The notes under the pieces were generated by a model that was given only the letters and a program-made list of their open reading frames with translations, did no database searches and was not told the DNA's origin. From NCBI RefSeq assembly GCF_900129505.1, contig NZ_LT670818.1, positions 8,589,001 through 8,653,000 on the forward strand: DNA of 64,000 nucleotides, given 5' to 3'. Positions 45,090-54,416 of this stretch are shown piece after piece. The stretch is from Bradyrhizobium erythrophlei (GTDB taxonomy: Bacteria; Pseudomonadota; Alphaproteobacteria; Rhizobiales; Xanthobacteraceae). Both the position numbers and the translations under genes were made by a program. Each line of letters starts with the position of its first letter. The first letter of the stretch is position 1.

Positions 45090-45384
45090 ATGAATCGAAA
45101 ATCAGGCGCCGCTCGCAGCCTCAGCGCTCAACACTTCACGGAAAAGCAAGGCCAGTACCTGGCCTTCATCTATACCTACTCGCACATGTTTCCGGCGCCC
45201 ACCCGCCGAGGCAGACATGCAGCGCCACTTTGAAGTCAGCCCACCCTCGGTCCACCAGATGCTCGTGACGCTCGAACGAAATGGCCTCATTCGGCGTCAA
45301 CCCGGCGTCGCCCGAAGCATCCAAATCCTCGTTGCTACCAAAAACCTGCCCATCCTAGATTGGCTCAAAATCAACCAATCATAA
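45090..45384 (+). pseudogene. Winged-helix (LexA/MarR-like) passenger gene of the IS630 element, frameshifted
   Basis: The frame begins MNRKSGAARSLSAQHFTEKQ and YLAFIYTYSHMF, then an extra T near 45191 shifts it. In the next frame it continues EADMQRHFEVSPPSVHQMLV and LERNGLIRRQPGVARSIQIL to a stop at 45384. Removing one base restores about 97 residues of a LexA-N-terminal-like winged helix. It lies inside the inverted repeats and is divergent from the transposase, so it travelled with the IS. Confidence 0.8.
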
Positions 45385-45522
45385 TCAGTGTGCCGAGGTA
45401 TTAGCAGCAGCCCGCATTTTACGTTGATCGAAATCCTTATATTGCGTGTCTTTAGGCGGCTTTACGCGGTGGATTGTGTGGGCTAGCTTATTAAGCTGTT
45501 GGATTAAGGGAGATGCGCCAAA

Positions 45523-46446
45523 ATGCTAGACCAGACTCCCGCCGACAAGCTCGACCAAATTCCTCTTTGGAAGCTACGCGAAAGCCCAGCGCTAGTCGAA
45601 GCGGCGATCCGAGAAACACAGGCCCTCGCCGCTAACGATGAGTCAGCTAGGTCTTTGCTTCACAGCATTTTTCTGGGTGCAGATCGCGACGCCGAATTTG
45701 CACGCTATTTTAAAACACGGGACTTCGCCGCTTCCATGCGCCTGCTCAAATTGTTCGATGTTAAACCGATTGATAGAATCGTCGAAGTCGGAGCCGGGTC
45801 GTGCTTTTTCTCTTGGTCACTCTCATGCGCCGGTTTCAACATCGAAGTTGTCGAGCCGAGCGGTGAACACGTCACGGGAACCGGTTATCTGCGAAGTCGC
45901 TCTGATGCCGACCAAGTTCGGATACACAATGACTTGGACGTTTGGCTTTCTGAGAACGGACAGTACGATGTTCTAATTACGAAGAATTGCCTCCACCATT
46001 TCCGCCCGATCGGATTCGGCCTCGCCTCACTCAGAAGGCGATTAAAAAATGAAGGGCTGTTCTTCTCCTTTCGTGAATATTACGCAGACAATGCACGGGA
46101 AGTCGCCGAGGCGGTCGGCGGCCACCCTCTTGCGGTGCGCTATGGGCTTTACGAGTGGCCCTATCCTGCTCATCACTACGTCGAAAGTGCAGAGTTAGCA
46201 GGATTTAAACTAATTGGCATCGTGCCTGACGGATACGACGGCAACTGCCTCGCTGGGTTCAACGAACTTGGCGATCCGGATCCAGCGGGAACGGAAAAGT
46301 TTGACCGTCATCTTGTGCGGCAGCCTCAAGAAACAGTCATTGCATTTTGGGAGGAAGTTAAGCGAAATCGGTTCGAAGGTGGTTGCGAGCGGAAATATAC
46401 GCGCCCGCAAGTCATGATTTTCCGTAAGGCCGCTATTAGCCCCTAA
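45523..46446 (+). CDS. SAM-dependent methyltransferase, class I
   Basis: A 307-aa protein. The SAM-binding motif I is IVEVGAGSCFFSWSLSCAGF near residue 88, followed by VVEPSGEH (acidic end of strand 2) and DVLITKNCLHHFRP. The first 85 residues are helical and acidic. It has normal Rossmann-type methyltransferase features but no substrate-specific motif. Its setting just before gmd- and fcl-like genes suggests a sugar or surface-glycan acceptor. The ATG follows AGGGAGA. Confidence 0.8.
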   Translation: MLDQTPADKLDQIPLWKLRESPALVEAAIRETQALAANDESARSLLHSIFLGADRDAEFARYFKTRDFAASMRLLKLFDVKPIDRIVEVGAGSCFFSWSLSCAGFNIEVVEPSGEHVTGTGYLRSRSDADQVRIHNDLDVWLSENGQYDVLITKNCLHHFRPIGFGLASLRRRLKNEGLFFSFREYYADNAREVAEAVGGHPLAVRYGLYEWPYPAHHYVESAELAGFKLIGIVPDGYDGNCLAGFNELGDPDPAGTEKFDRHLVRQPQETVIAFWEEVKRNRFEGGCERKYTRPQVMIFRKAAISP

Positions 46447-46829
46447 TTTTCTGACGATTTAGAATGCTATGTCCGAAATTGCACTTGGTTCGTTGACTTT
46501 GGCGAATGTTGCGTCGCTTGTCCGGATGAGAAGAACTCGGCCGGTATCCATGGCCTACCACACTGGCGTCGGTGTGTTCGCCATTGTCCGCAGTAAAACA
46601 AATCCGGGCCATTCGGACCAAATGGCGACGATGGCGTCCATCTCGATGCGGTCGGAACTCTATATCCCCTGAACTTGATATCGTCGGATTTGCGCCCGCT
46701 TCGGACCACTGTTGCAAAGTCATCGCTCCCCGGACTTCCCTAAAAAAAGCCGACAAAACAATGTACTTAGGCGTTCGACGTGGGTTTTTGCCTTGAAAGG
46801 GGCGGCGTTCTCACTTATGGCTTGGCCGT
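46447..46829. other. Intergenic region with a decayed adenylating-enzyme remnant
   Basis: On the minus strand near 46720-46465 a stretch reads SGRKSDDIKFRGYRV, matching the hinge of adenylate-forming enzymes (GRxDDQIKFRGYRVE), then continues in other frames with stops. No intact gene is present in these 383 bp. Confidence 0.4.
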
Positions 46830-47867
46830 ATGACGTCCAAGATCCACCTTAGCAAGCGCGCATTGGTAACTGGCGGCGCTGGTCAGGACGGCTGGTACCT
46901 AGTCGGCCTGTTGCTGGAGCGCGGGTATCAGGTGTTTGCCCATTCCAGGCGCAGGGTTGATCTCAGCCTGCACGGCGGCCGTGTTTCTTGGTACACCGGC
47001 GATCTTACTAACGACGTCTTCCTGAATGAAATCCTGGCGGCGTCCGCACCCGACGAGATCTATAATCTCGCAGCTGTGTCGCGCCCCGCACTATCTTGGG
47101 ACATTCCGATCGAGACCGCAGTGCTAAACGGTCTGGTTCCGCAGCGCATCTGCGAATTCATACGCCGCAAAATGCCCGCGACGCGCCTGTTTCAGGCAAC
47201 GTCGTCAGAAATTTACGGAGACGGCCCGCCCCAACTGCAAGACGAGCGAACCAAGATCAACCCGAAATCTCCCTATGGAATATCGAAAGCCTACGCACAC
47301 CAGACCATCGGCGCCTATCGTCAGCAGTATGGGCTGCACTTGTCCTCTGGCATCCTGTTCAACCATGAAAGTCCCCGCCGACCCCTCAATTTTGTATCTC
47401 AGAAGATTGCTCATGCCGTAGCGGCGATTTCGCTCGGCTTGAGAGAAACGCGCGAGCTGGACGAACGCGGCAACCCTATTCTATCAGATGGTAAGCTTTA
47501 TCTTGGCGATTTGAACGTTCGTCGGGATTTTGGATTTGCCGGCGATTTCGTCGAAGCTATGCACCTCATCGTTCAAAGCGAGTTGCCATCCGACTATGCT
47601 GTCGGAACAGGACAAACGCATTCGATCGCTGAGTTCTGCGAAACCGCCTTCAAGGTCGGGGGGCTCGACTGGACCAGATACGTCGTGGTCGACCAAAGAC
47701 TTCTACGCAAGGTCGACAGCCACTTCACGCAAGCGGACACGTCAAAGCTTCGATCTCAAATAGGCTGGCGGCCCAAGGTCCAATTTCCGGAGCTAGTTAA
47801 AATGATGGTCGAAGAAAGGATGCGGATTTTAGAGGTTTCGCTGTTGACGCAAGATAAGAGTCGCTAG
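46830..47867 (+). CDS. GDP-mannose 4,6-dehydratase-like protein
   Basis: A 345-aa extended SDR of the Gmd family. VTGGAGQDGWYLVGLLLERG is the NAD(P) motif. The Thr-Ser-Ser-Glu catalytic region is QATSSEIYGDGPP, with YGISKAYAHQTIGAYR giving the Tyr and Lys. NHESPRRPLNFVSQKIA and RRDFGFAGDFVEAMHLI are strongly Gmd-like. It dehydrates a GDP-sugar to the 4-keto-6-deoxy form. The sequence is divergent from standard Gmd (compare the fragment at 15759). With a GDP-heptose operon nearby, GDP-D-glycero-D-manno-heptose is a possible substrate, as for DmhA enzymes. Confidence 0.85.
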   Translation: MTSKIHLSKRALVTGGAGQDGWYLVGLLLERGYQVFAHSRRRVDLSLHGGRVSWYTGDLTNDVFLNEILAASAPDEIYNLAAVSRPALSWDIPIETAVLNGLVPQRICEFIRRKMPATRLFQATSSEIYGDGPPQLQDERTKINPKSPYGISKAYAHQTIGAYRQQYGLHLSSGILFNHESPRRPLNFVSQKIAHAVAAISLGLRETRELDERGNPILSDGKLYLGDLNVRRDFGFAGDFVEAMHLIVQSELPSDYAVGTGQTHSIAEFCETAFKVGGLDWTRYVVVDQRLLRKVDSHFTQADTSKLRSQIGWRPKVQFPELVKMMVEERMRILEVSLLTQDKSR

Positions 47868-48068
47868 CTATGTTCTGCGCGGTGAGATTTCGGACAGCAG
47901 ATTGCGGATACTCAAAGGTCCGATAGAGCCATCAGATGCATATTCATTTTGATATATCCCCAACCGGATTGAGTAAGGTCGGCTGGCGATACCTCCGCGA
48001 AGCGGTGATAAACACGATGATCGCCGTCACTCGGCAAAACGTGCGGCTCAAGCTAAGGGTTAGTTTCG

Positions 48069-49028
48069 ATGTCCAAAGATAACACGATCTTCGTTGCAGG
48101 TCACGGTGGCATGGTCGGCTCTGCGATCGTGCGCAAGCTAAAGGAGCGCGGCTATACTAACATCGTGACGCGTACCCGCGCTGAAGTCGACCTCGTTCAG
48201 CAAGCCGCCGTCAGGGAGTTCTTTCTGAAAGAGCGCATCGACCAAGTCTATTTGGCAGCGGCGAAGGTCGGCGGCATTCTGGCTAACAATACATATCCGG
48301 CGGAATACATCTATCAGAACCTGATGATCGAAGCCAACGTGATTCACGCGGCGTGGCAGGCCGGCGTCAAGAAATTACTGTTCCTTGGTTCGAGCTGCAT
48401 CTATCCTCGCCTTGCGCCGCAACCGATGGCAGAGGATGCGCTTCTCACTGGCTTACTCGAACCTACCAACGAACCGTATGCCATCGCCAAGATTGCTGGC
48501 GTGAAACTCTGCGAATCTTACAATCGGCAATATGGCACTGACTACCGCAGCGTTATGCCCACCAACCTTTACGGCCCTGGAGACAATTATCATTCCGAGA
48601 ACAGCCACGTTATCCCCGGTCTGATCCGGCGATTTCATGAAGCCAAGCAAAGCAGCGCGCCGGAGGTTGCGATATGGGGAACCGGCGCGCCGATGCGCGA
48701 ATTTCTCTATGTCGACGATATGGCCGAGGCCTGCCTGCATATTATGGAGCTCGATTCAGAAACGTACGCCCACAATACAGAGCCGATGCTATCGCACATT
48801 AACATCGGTACTGGCGAGGACCTCGCCATTCGCGATCTTGCCGTAACCATTGGCGAAGTGATCGGCTACGGTGGACGGATCGCTTTCGACACCAGCAAGC
48901 CTGACGGAACCCCGCGCAAGCTGATGGACGTCCGACGTATGCAAAGTCTCGGGTGGCGTCCGCAGGTTGGCCTTCGCGACGGTCTCACCCTAGCCTACCG
49001 CGATTTCCTCGCGAGCCTGAGACGCTGA
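48069..49028 (+). CDS. fcl: GDP-L-fucose synthase-like epimerase/reductase
   Basis: A 319-aa extended SDR. Fcl features are [60 protein letters not shown] and [20 protein letters not shown], with YAIAK as the catalytic pair. [20 protein letters not shown] follows. It epimerises and reduces a GDP-4-keto-6-deoxy sugar, GDP-L-fucose being the standard product. The length and motifs are canonical. It follows the Gmd-like gene and is one base from the GT2 gene (TGATG). Confidence 0.9.
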   Translation: MSKDNTIFVAGHGGMVGSAIVRKLKERGYTNIVTRTRAEVDLVQQAAVREFFLKERIDQVYLAAAKVGGILANNTYPAEYIYQNLMIEANVIHAAWQAGVKKLLFLGSSCIYPRLAPQPMAEDALLTGLLEPTNEPYAIAKIAGVKLCESYNRQYGTDYRSVMPTNLYGPGDNYHSENSHVIPGLIRRFHEAKQSSAPEVAIWGTGAPMREFLYVDDMAEACLHIMELDSETYAHNTEPMLSHINIGTGEDLAIRDLAVTIGEVIGYGGRIAFDTSKPDGTPRKLMDVRRMQSLGWRPQVGLRDGLTLAYRDFLASLRR

Positions 49029-49786
49029 TGACTGCGCCAATCGTTACGATAGCGGTCCCTTCATTTAACCAGGGCCGTTTTCTCGAGCAGGCGCTGACGT
49101 CGATTTTCGAACAGGACCTTGCAGTTGAGGTTTTCGTGGCCGACGGAGGCTCGACCGACGATTCACTCGACATCATTCGTCGGCAGTCGCACCGCCTGAC
49201 AGGTTGGCGAAGCCACATCGATCAAGGTCAAGCCGCCGCGATTAATGAGTGTATCGCCAATGGTCGGGCGCCATACGTTTGTTGGCTCAACAGCGACGAC
49301 TGCTTGCTAAATGGGGGACTACAACGCCTTGTCAACGCGCTTGAGCTCAAACCGACGGCTCCAGCAGCCTACGGCAAAGTTTGGAACTACGTCGAGGCCA
49401 CCAACACGAGGCTTCCGGTATGGGTGGAGCGGTTCAGCGAACGTAGCCTTGCGCTGCGCTGCATTGTATCACAGCCGGGCACCCTTGTCAGACGGAGCGC
49501 ATGGGAGGCCGTGGGCGGCCTCGATGAACACCTCCGCATGGCCATCGACTACGATCTGTGGTGGCGGCTTTACAAGAGGTTTGCACCGCTGGAGTTCGTG
49601 GACGAATTTGTCGCACTCAATCGGGATCATATTGATACCAAAACCAACACCCAACGACAGCTGCACTATCGAGAAGCTATCCAGATCGTAAGAAGACACC
49701 ATGGACGAGTGCCTCTCAAATGGTGGGTAGCGCAACCCTACGCGGTATGGTGGAAATCAGCGAAAAATACATTTGGCAAATTCTGA
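49028..49786 (+). CDS. Family 2 glycosyltransferase
   Basis: A 252-aa GT-A glycosyltransferase. VTIAVPSFNQGRFLEQALTS opens it, VFVADGGSTDDSLDIIRRQS carries the nucleotide contacts, and CWLNSDDCLLNGGLQ provides the DxD-like metal site. GGLDEHLRMAIDYDLWWRLY follows, typical of GT2. ATG 49028 overlaps the fcl stop by one base, so it is coupled to fcl and may add the deoxysugar made by it. Confidence 0.88.
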   Translation: MTAPIVTIAVPSFNQGRFLEQALTSIFEQDLAVEVFVADGGSTDDSLDIIRRQSHRLTGWRSHIDQGQAAAINECIANGRAPYVCWLNSDDCLLNGGLQRLVNALELKPTAPAAYGKVWNYVEATNTRLPVWVERFSERSLALRCIVSQPGTLVRRSAWEAVGGLDEHLRMAIDYDLWWRLYKRFAPLEFVDEFVALNRDHIDTKTNTQRQLHYREAIQIVRRHHGRVPLKWWVAQPYAVWWKSAKNTFGKF

Positions 49787-49885
49787 GTTGGGCACTACAG
49801 ATCCGTCGTGCCGCTTGCCATTGGGCAATTTCTGTTTTGATGGGGCAGCAGTGAACCAGTCCGCAATGCCGACGATGGTAGTGCT

Positions 49886-51943
49886 TTAAGTCTCCCTGCT
49901 ATGACGACTGCTCTCGGAGCCTAAAATGTCTAGGAAAGCTCGGGCTGACTCGATGATGCTTCCTCGCAACGCCTCTCGCGATGTATTTTCGCGCTCGATA
50001 TCAGGTCCGGGAGCAAGCCGACTGTCTGCCTGGGAAACGGCTGCAGCCAACGAGATATGATCTTGTGCTGAAAAGAAAATTGCGCCGTCGTCGACCTGTT
50101 CCCGATGAAGTGAAATATCCGAGACAATCAGTGGCCGGCCAAGAGCGCGTGCATCTTCGATTACCGTACTCCACCCCTCGAAGAGAGACGGCTGAATAAT
50201 CGCACAGGCCCGACGAAACAGCTCAAATTGCAGCGCACGCGGCAGGACGCCGAGCAGGCGCAAGTTTCGACCGAGATTGAGTTCTGCGATAAGCGAAAGC
50301 AAGTGGCGCTGATGGGAATCCGGCTCCAAACTGAGGTCGCTTCCGGTACAAACAAAGGTTATGTCATGCCCGTCGTCCAGCAATCGACGCAAAGCTCGGA
50401 ACAGAGTTACATGATTTTTGTGTGGCCAGAATTGATTCGGCGTGTAGTAGAAGCGTTGCGGCAGATCAAGAGCCGCATACTCACCGGTATCGCCAATGAG
50501 GGGCTCCGGATCGGGGGCGGCATGGAAATGCCAGACGTGGCTTCGACAGTGTCGCTCAGGGTAAAAGCGATGAAGATGGGATTCTGCATCGCGGCTGCTG
50601 AAAACTATGGGCACACTGCGCTTCGCCAACGCAATTATGTCGCGATCGCGAGCCAGTAGCTCCTCTGCCTTAAAGTATTTCGGCCAGAACCGATGCTGGA
50701 AATCTGGAATCCAGAATATGGGGCGAGGAACGGTTGCGAGGCCCCAGGACGGATACAGGACTGGAAACGTCCAGTCGACCTTGGCAAAAAGCTTGCGTTG
50801 TGGGTTTTGGTCGTTGTGTATGCCGCGATGGGTCTGAAGGTAGCGGTCAAGCAGCGGCTTCAGAAGGAGCGACTGCCCTGCCCCATTAAATATGCCGATC
50901 ACAGAATTGCATTGAAACAGAGCGGCAACTAGTTCGTTCAGGCTGGGGTTATTCTGCACATCATCCATCACAACGACGACGAGGCGGGGTCGTTGTGACT
51001 TCGGCAAGGAAGCCATGATTCGCCCGAAATTAAGCAAATAGATCTGGCCTCCAAGCCAACCGCGCAGATATGGTAATATGGGCACGCAAATGAGCTGACG
51101 TTCCGGCTTGACGGGTTTCAAATGCGCGACGGTCGGAAAAATTGAGAGGAAAGTGGCGGCCGTGATGGCAGCTGGATATCCAGGGCTGAGCTTCAGTGCG
51201 CGATCAAATGAACATCGAGCCTCTTCGACGTGTCCAACTTCTAAAGCTGCGACTCCGCGACCATACTCAGCTTCGACAAAGTCAGGAACTATATCTAGAA
51301 CCTTGCGGTAGATTCCTAGAGCGTCGGTCGCCGAGCCATTTGCTAAAGTCCACTCCGCCAGCCGGAGCCCCGCTTCCGGAAATTCGGGATTGATATCGAA
51401 CGCCCGACGGAAGGATTCGAGCGCCTCAACTTCAAGTCCCAAGCGAGCCTCAGCCTTGCCACGGCTCAAATACGCTTCGGCAAAATCCGGCGCAATTTCA
51501 AGTGCCCGGCCATATAATTCGAAAGCTGCAGCCTCATCGTCATCAACAAGCGCCAGCTCCGCCAATTTTAAAGCAGCCTCGGGATTCGGCGGCTCTGCGT
51601 TCAGTGCACGATGCAAGGCGTGCGACGCCTCGGCGGTGCGACCGAGCTGCAGCGCCGCGACGCCCCATAGAAAGGAGGCTTCTGAAATGAAGAACCCGCT
51701 ATCGATTGCGCATTGAAACAGATCAAGAGCAGCAGCGAACTCCCGACGCTGGATTGCCTCTTTACCCGAGCGCAGATTTGCTGCGGCTTCATCGATCCGC
51801 TTCGCGTTTTCGATCCGCAGAGTTTCTTCGGCCTCATCGATCCGCTTCACGTTTTCGATCTCGTGACGGGTGAATGACCGAATATACGATACAAGATGAA
51901 TTCCAAGCAAACGGCGGGTGAGCTCCTTCAATTGCGAGAGCAT
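49886..51943 (-). CDS. TPR-repeat protein fused to a GT4 glycosyltransferase
   Basis: A 685-aa protein. Near residues 28-58 a 15-residue unit repeats in tandem (IENVKRIDEAEETLR, IENAKRIDEAAANLR), likely a coiled coil. About six tetratricopeptide repeats follow to residue 265, for example AAFELYGRALEIAPDFAEAY. The C-terminal part is a GT-B glycosyltransferase: RFYYTPNQFWPHKNHVTLFR, NLRLLGVLPRALQFELFRRA and QPSLFEGWSTVIEDARALGR with the conserved EGW and E. The TPR part may dock it on a glycan-assembly complex. It is convergent with the GT2 gene. Confidence 0.85.
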   Translation of the reverse strand: MLSQLKELTRRLLGIHLVSYIRSFTRHEIENVKRIDEAEETLRIENAKRIDEAAANLRSGKEAIQRREFAAALDLFQCAIDSGFFISEASFLWGVAALQLGRTAEASHALHRALNAEPPNPEAALKLAELALVDDDEAAAFELYGRALEIAPDFAEAYLSRGKAEARLGLEVEALESFRRAFDINPEFPEAGLRLAEWTLANGSATDALGIYRKVLDIVPDFVEAEYGRGVAALEVGHVEEARCSFDRALKLSPGYPAAITAATFLSIFPTVAHLKPVKPERQLICVPILPYLRGWLGGQIYLLNFGRIMASLPKSQRPRLVVVVMDDVQNNPSLNELVAALFQCNSVIGIFNGAGQSLLLKPLLDRYLQTHRGIHNDQNPQRKLFAKVDWTFPVLYPSWGLATVPRPIFWIPDFQHRFWPKYFKAEELLARDRDIIALAKRSVPIVFSSRDAESHLHRFYPERHCRSHVWHFHAAPDPEPLIGDTGEYAALDLPQRFYYTPNQFWPHKNHVTLFRALRRLLDDGHDITFVCTGSDLSLEPDSHQRHLLSLIAELNLGRNLRLLGVLPRALQFELFRRACAIIQPSLFEGWSTVIEDARALGRPLIVSDISLHREQVDDGAIFFSAQDHISLAAAVSQADSRLAPGPDIERENTSREALRGSIIESARAFLDILGSESSRHSRET

Positions 51944-52043
51944 CGCGTGTCAGCTTTCAGCGCCTTGACGGTTTTTTGGTACACGAGCTTCCCCTTAATT
52001 TACTCAATCTCAGCTTATCCAATTCCTAGCACGCAGCTCACGG

Positions 52044-52985
52044 CTAGCCTCCATGGCGGATCCAATACGCATAGTCAGCTAGACCTTGGTCAAGAGATAC
52101 CCGGGCAATCTGGCCGAATTCAGAGAGCCGTCGAACGTCCGCCTGTTGATGCATCGGATCTCCAGGTCTAGATATTCCGGTAAACGAAATCTCGGCATTA
52201 GATTCCATTGCGGAAACCAATTTTGACGCGAGAACCATTGTGGGCGTCGCGCGGCCAGTCCCAATGTTGAATGTTCCCAACGCCGTCTCGCATTGTGCAA
52301 GTGTTACCACCATGGTAGCTGCGTCGACCACATGAATGAAATCTCGGCTCTCACTGCCCGTCCCTCCAAGCGTTATAGCTGATTGCCCGGATAACAAACG
52401 TTGCGCAATATCCCACAGAAGTAATTTCTTCTGCCATGGACCATATACGGAAAAAAATCTCGCAACGATCAATTGCATTCCGTAAATTTGCGCCCGCTCG
52501 CGACACATGTCTTCCGTTAGCATCTTGGTCTTGCCGTATTCGGAGATCGGATTAACGGGTGCGCTCTCGGAGATTGCTCCCTCGGACACCATTCCATAAA
52601 CTGCCGCGCTCGAAGGATATATAAGTCGCGTCGCTGGGCAAAGCTGGCCCAACACTTCGGTCAATAGCTCGGCCGATCCAAATGTGCGCTCGTAATCCGC
52701 TGTCGGATTGTCGGCAGCCTGGCCCACCGAGCCGCTGCCAATTGCATGGAAAACTACAGCGGGCGCGCCGAAACGCCGATGAGCCCTCTTAAGCATTTGA
52801 GGCTCGAAATCTCCGACTTCGATCGCTGCAAACCCCCATTCGACGGCTGACGCCAGCGCAATAGGCCGACGCGAAAACCCCGTAACCTTGAAACCATCGC
52901 GATTTAACTGCCTTGCGACGTAACGACCAAGAAAACTCGTAGCCCCAGTCACCCACGCGACGGGGGATTCCAACTTGACATCCAT
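52044..52985 (-). CDS. NAD-dependent epimerase/dehydratase
   Basis: A 313-aa extended SDR. VTGATSFLGRYVARQLNRDG is the cofactor motif, RLIYPSSAAVYGM is the Ser region and ISEYGKTKMLTEDMCRER holds the Tyr and Lys (YGKTK). VARFFSVYGPWQKKLLLWDI follows. It is a nucleotide-sugar epimerase, dehydratase or reductase of unspecified substrate. I use ATG 52985, which has AAGGGA upstream, not the in-frame GTG at 53021. It probably shares a transcript with the TPR-GT4 gene downstream. Confidence 0.82.
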   Translation of the reverse strand: MDVKLESPVAWVTGATSFLGRYVARQLNRDGFKVTGFSRRPIALASAVEWGFAAIEVGDFEPQMLKRAHRRFGAPAVVFHAIGSGSVGQAADNPTADYERTFGSAELLTEVLGQLCPATRLIYPSSAAVYGMVSEGAISESAPVNPISEYGKTKMLTEDMCRERAQIYGMQLIVARFFSVYGPWQKKLLLWDIAQRLLSGQSAITLGGTGSESRDFIHVVDAATMVVTLAQCETALGTFNIGTGRATPTMVLASKLVSAMESNAEISFTGISRPGDPMHQQADVRRLSEFGQIARVSLDQGLADYAYWIRHGG

Positions 52986-53040
52986 ATTCGACATTCCCTT
53001 AAGCAAGTCGGAAAACGGCACCCGCTAGTTTACCGCTCAA

Positions 53041-53385
53041 TACTCCAACAATTAGCCCGTCTTATTCGCCAGAGGGCGCCTGACAGGCTGGCGAGGTGGT
53101 GTAAAGTGCTGATGCGGCGTAGGATTCGGTTTGCGAAGCCAACCCCATCGTTTTCCACCGCAAAACGCCACACCCACCATGACCGATGATACGATGCTGC
53201 CATTCTCGTTTCCAGCGGTTCACGGCAGGAAACAGCCGCCCCGGATGACGCTCGTTTGACCTCCAACCGGGCGGGATGGCTGACCGGCGTCTAGGTTTGG
53301 CCGACAATTTGGCCTTGGTGTTCCCGGACCGCTCCGCTATCCCGACTAGGGTCGTTGCTTAGCCTGTCGATATTTCTGCGCGCGC
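53041..53385. other. Non-coding or decayed stretch before IS debris
   Basis: About 345 bp without a supported gene. Several short minus-strand frames exist, one ending with a stretch such as GVLRWKTMGLASQTES, but none shows a known domain or start signal. It is probably remains of a mobile element or inactive sequence. Confidence 0.4.
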
Positions 53386-53884
53386 ATGTTCGCAATCTGC
53401 TGCGGCGACGAGGATGCCGACGACCTCAATCACCTGCGGTCCGATCCCGCATTCAAGCCGGCCTTCGGACGACTGCCGGATACGGGTCGCGTTCTGTGTT
53501 CCCACGGACGCTGTCGAGCCTGTAGAACGCTCCGCGCCTGCGCAACGTGATCCGCCTGACCTGCACTTTTGCCGACACATGGACGGATAACTGAGCCGGC
53601 ATTCGTCGCGCTCCGTGGCGGTCGTGCTGCACCGGCAACAACCCCAGGCGCTGGCGAGGTGCGCGCCCATCTTCGCCGCGTGATACGGCACATTGGGACG
53701 TGGCAAGACGCGAATTACGTTCCGTGGCGACGGGCACTATGCCAGGGCGGAGAAGATGACGTGGTGCGGCAACGGCTTCGACTACATCTTCGGTCTGTCC
53801 GGTACCAAGCCTCTCGCGAGAAAATTCGACGACGACATCCGCACGCTACGCGCCATCGACAACCTGACTGTTCTGCGCGGCTAA
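53386..53884 (+). pseudogene. IS1380-family transposase remnant
   Basis: Three frames must be joined. MFAICCGDEDADDLNHLRSD and PAFKPAFGRLPDTGR come first, then EVRAHLRRVIRHI, then TRITFRGDGHYARAEKMTWC with GFDYIFGLSG. This order matches IS1380 transposases. The N- and C-termini are missing, and internal deletions and stops show that it is dead. Confidence 0.8.
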
Positions 53885-53924
53885 ACCGAGACCCACCACA
53901 AGGCAAAGTAGGATCGCTTTCGAC

Positions 53925-54188
53925 CTTGACTTTCGCTTCGTCGTCACCAGCGTGGCGATGCTGCGCTGGTCACAGGAGCACGGCATCGCATGGCACTACA
54001 TCGCGCCCGGAAAGCCGCAACAAAATGCCTTCGTCGCGAGCTTCAACGGCCGGCTGCAGGACGAATGCCTCAACGAGACGCTGTTCACGTCCCTTGCCCA
54101 TGCCCGCGAAGACTTGGCAGTCTGGAAGGACGATTACAATACGGTGAGACCTCATAGCGGTCTCGGCAATCTCGTACCGTCGATCTAA
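53925..54188 (+). pseudogene. IS3-family transposase (orfB) C-terminal fragment
   Basis: The frame codes [20 protein letters not shown], then [20 protein letters not shown] and [19 protein letters not shown], the end of an IS3-type integrase domain including the last catalytic Glu region. Only about 85 residues remain; the rest of the element is absent. Confidence 0.85.
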
Positions 54189-54416
54189 GTCCGGACCGAA
54201 CCTATTCCGATGGGGGTTGCTTTTGTAAAGCGATACGATGGAGAGTCTTCAATGAAGTACTCTTAAACATTCAAATAATTTTCGCGGGATCAACGACGTT
54301 GACTTTTGGGTGGACATCGATTCCTAGCTCTAGAAAAGCGAGGGAACGGCTAGAAACTTCGCCATCCGATCTGGACTTGCAGCTGCTTATTCTGAGTCGA
54401 AACGCCAAGGCGACTA

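Larger units (their letters stand above)
43921..45400. mobile_element. Decayed IS630-family element carrying a winged-helix passenger
   Basis: 22-bp terminal inverted repeats lie at 43921-43942 (starts TACCTCGGCACAGTGATT) and 45379-45400 (ends TGTGCCGAGGTA) with one mismatch, each bounded by TA. Inside are a frameshifted transposase and a divergent small DNA-binding gene, also frameshifted. It is a different subgroup from the copy at 32170. Confidence 0.88.
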
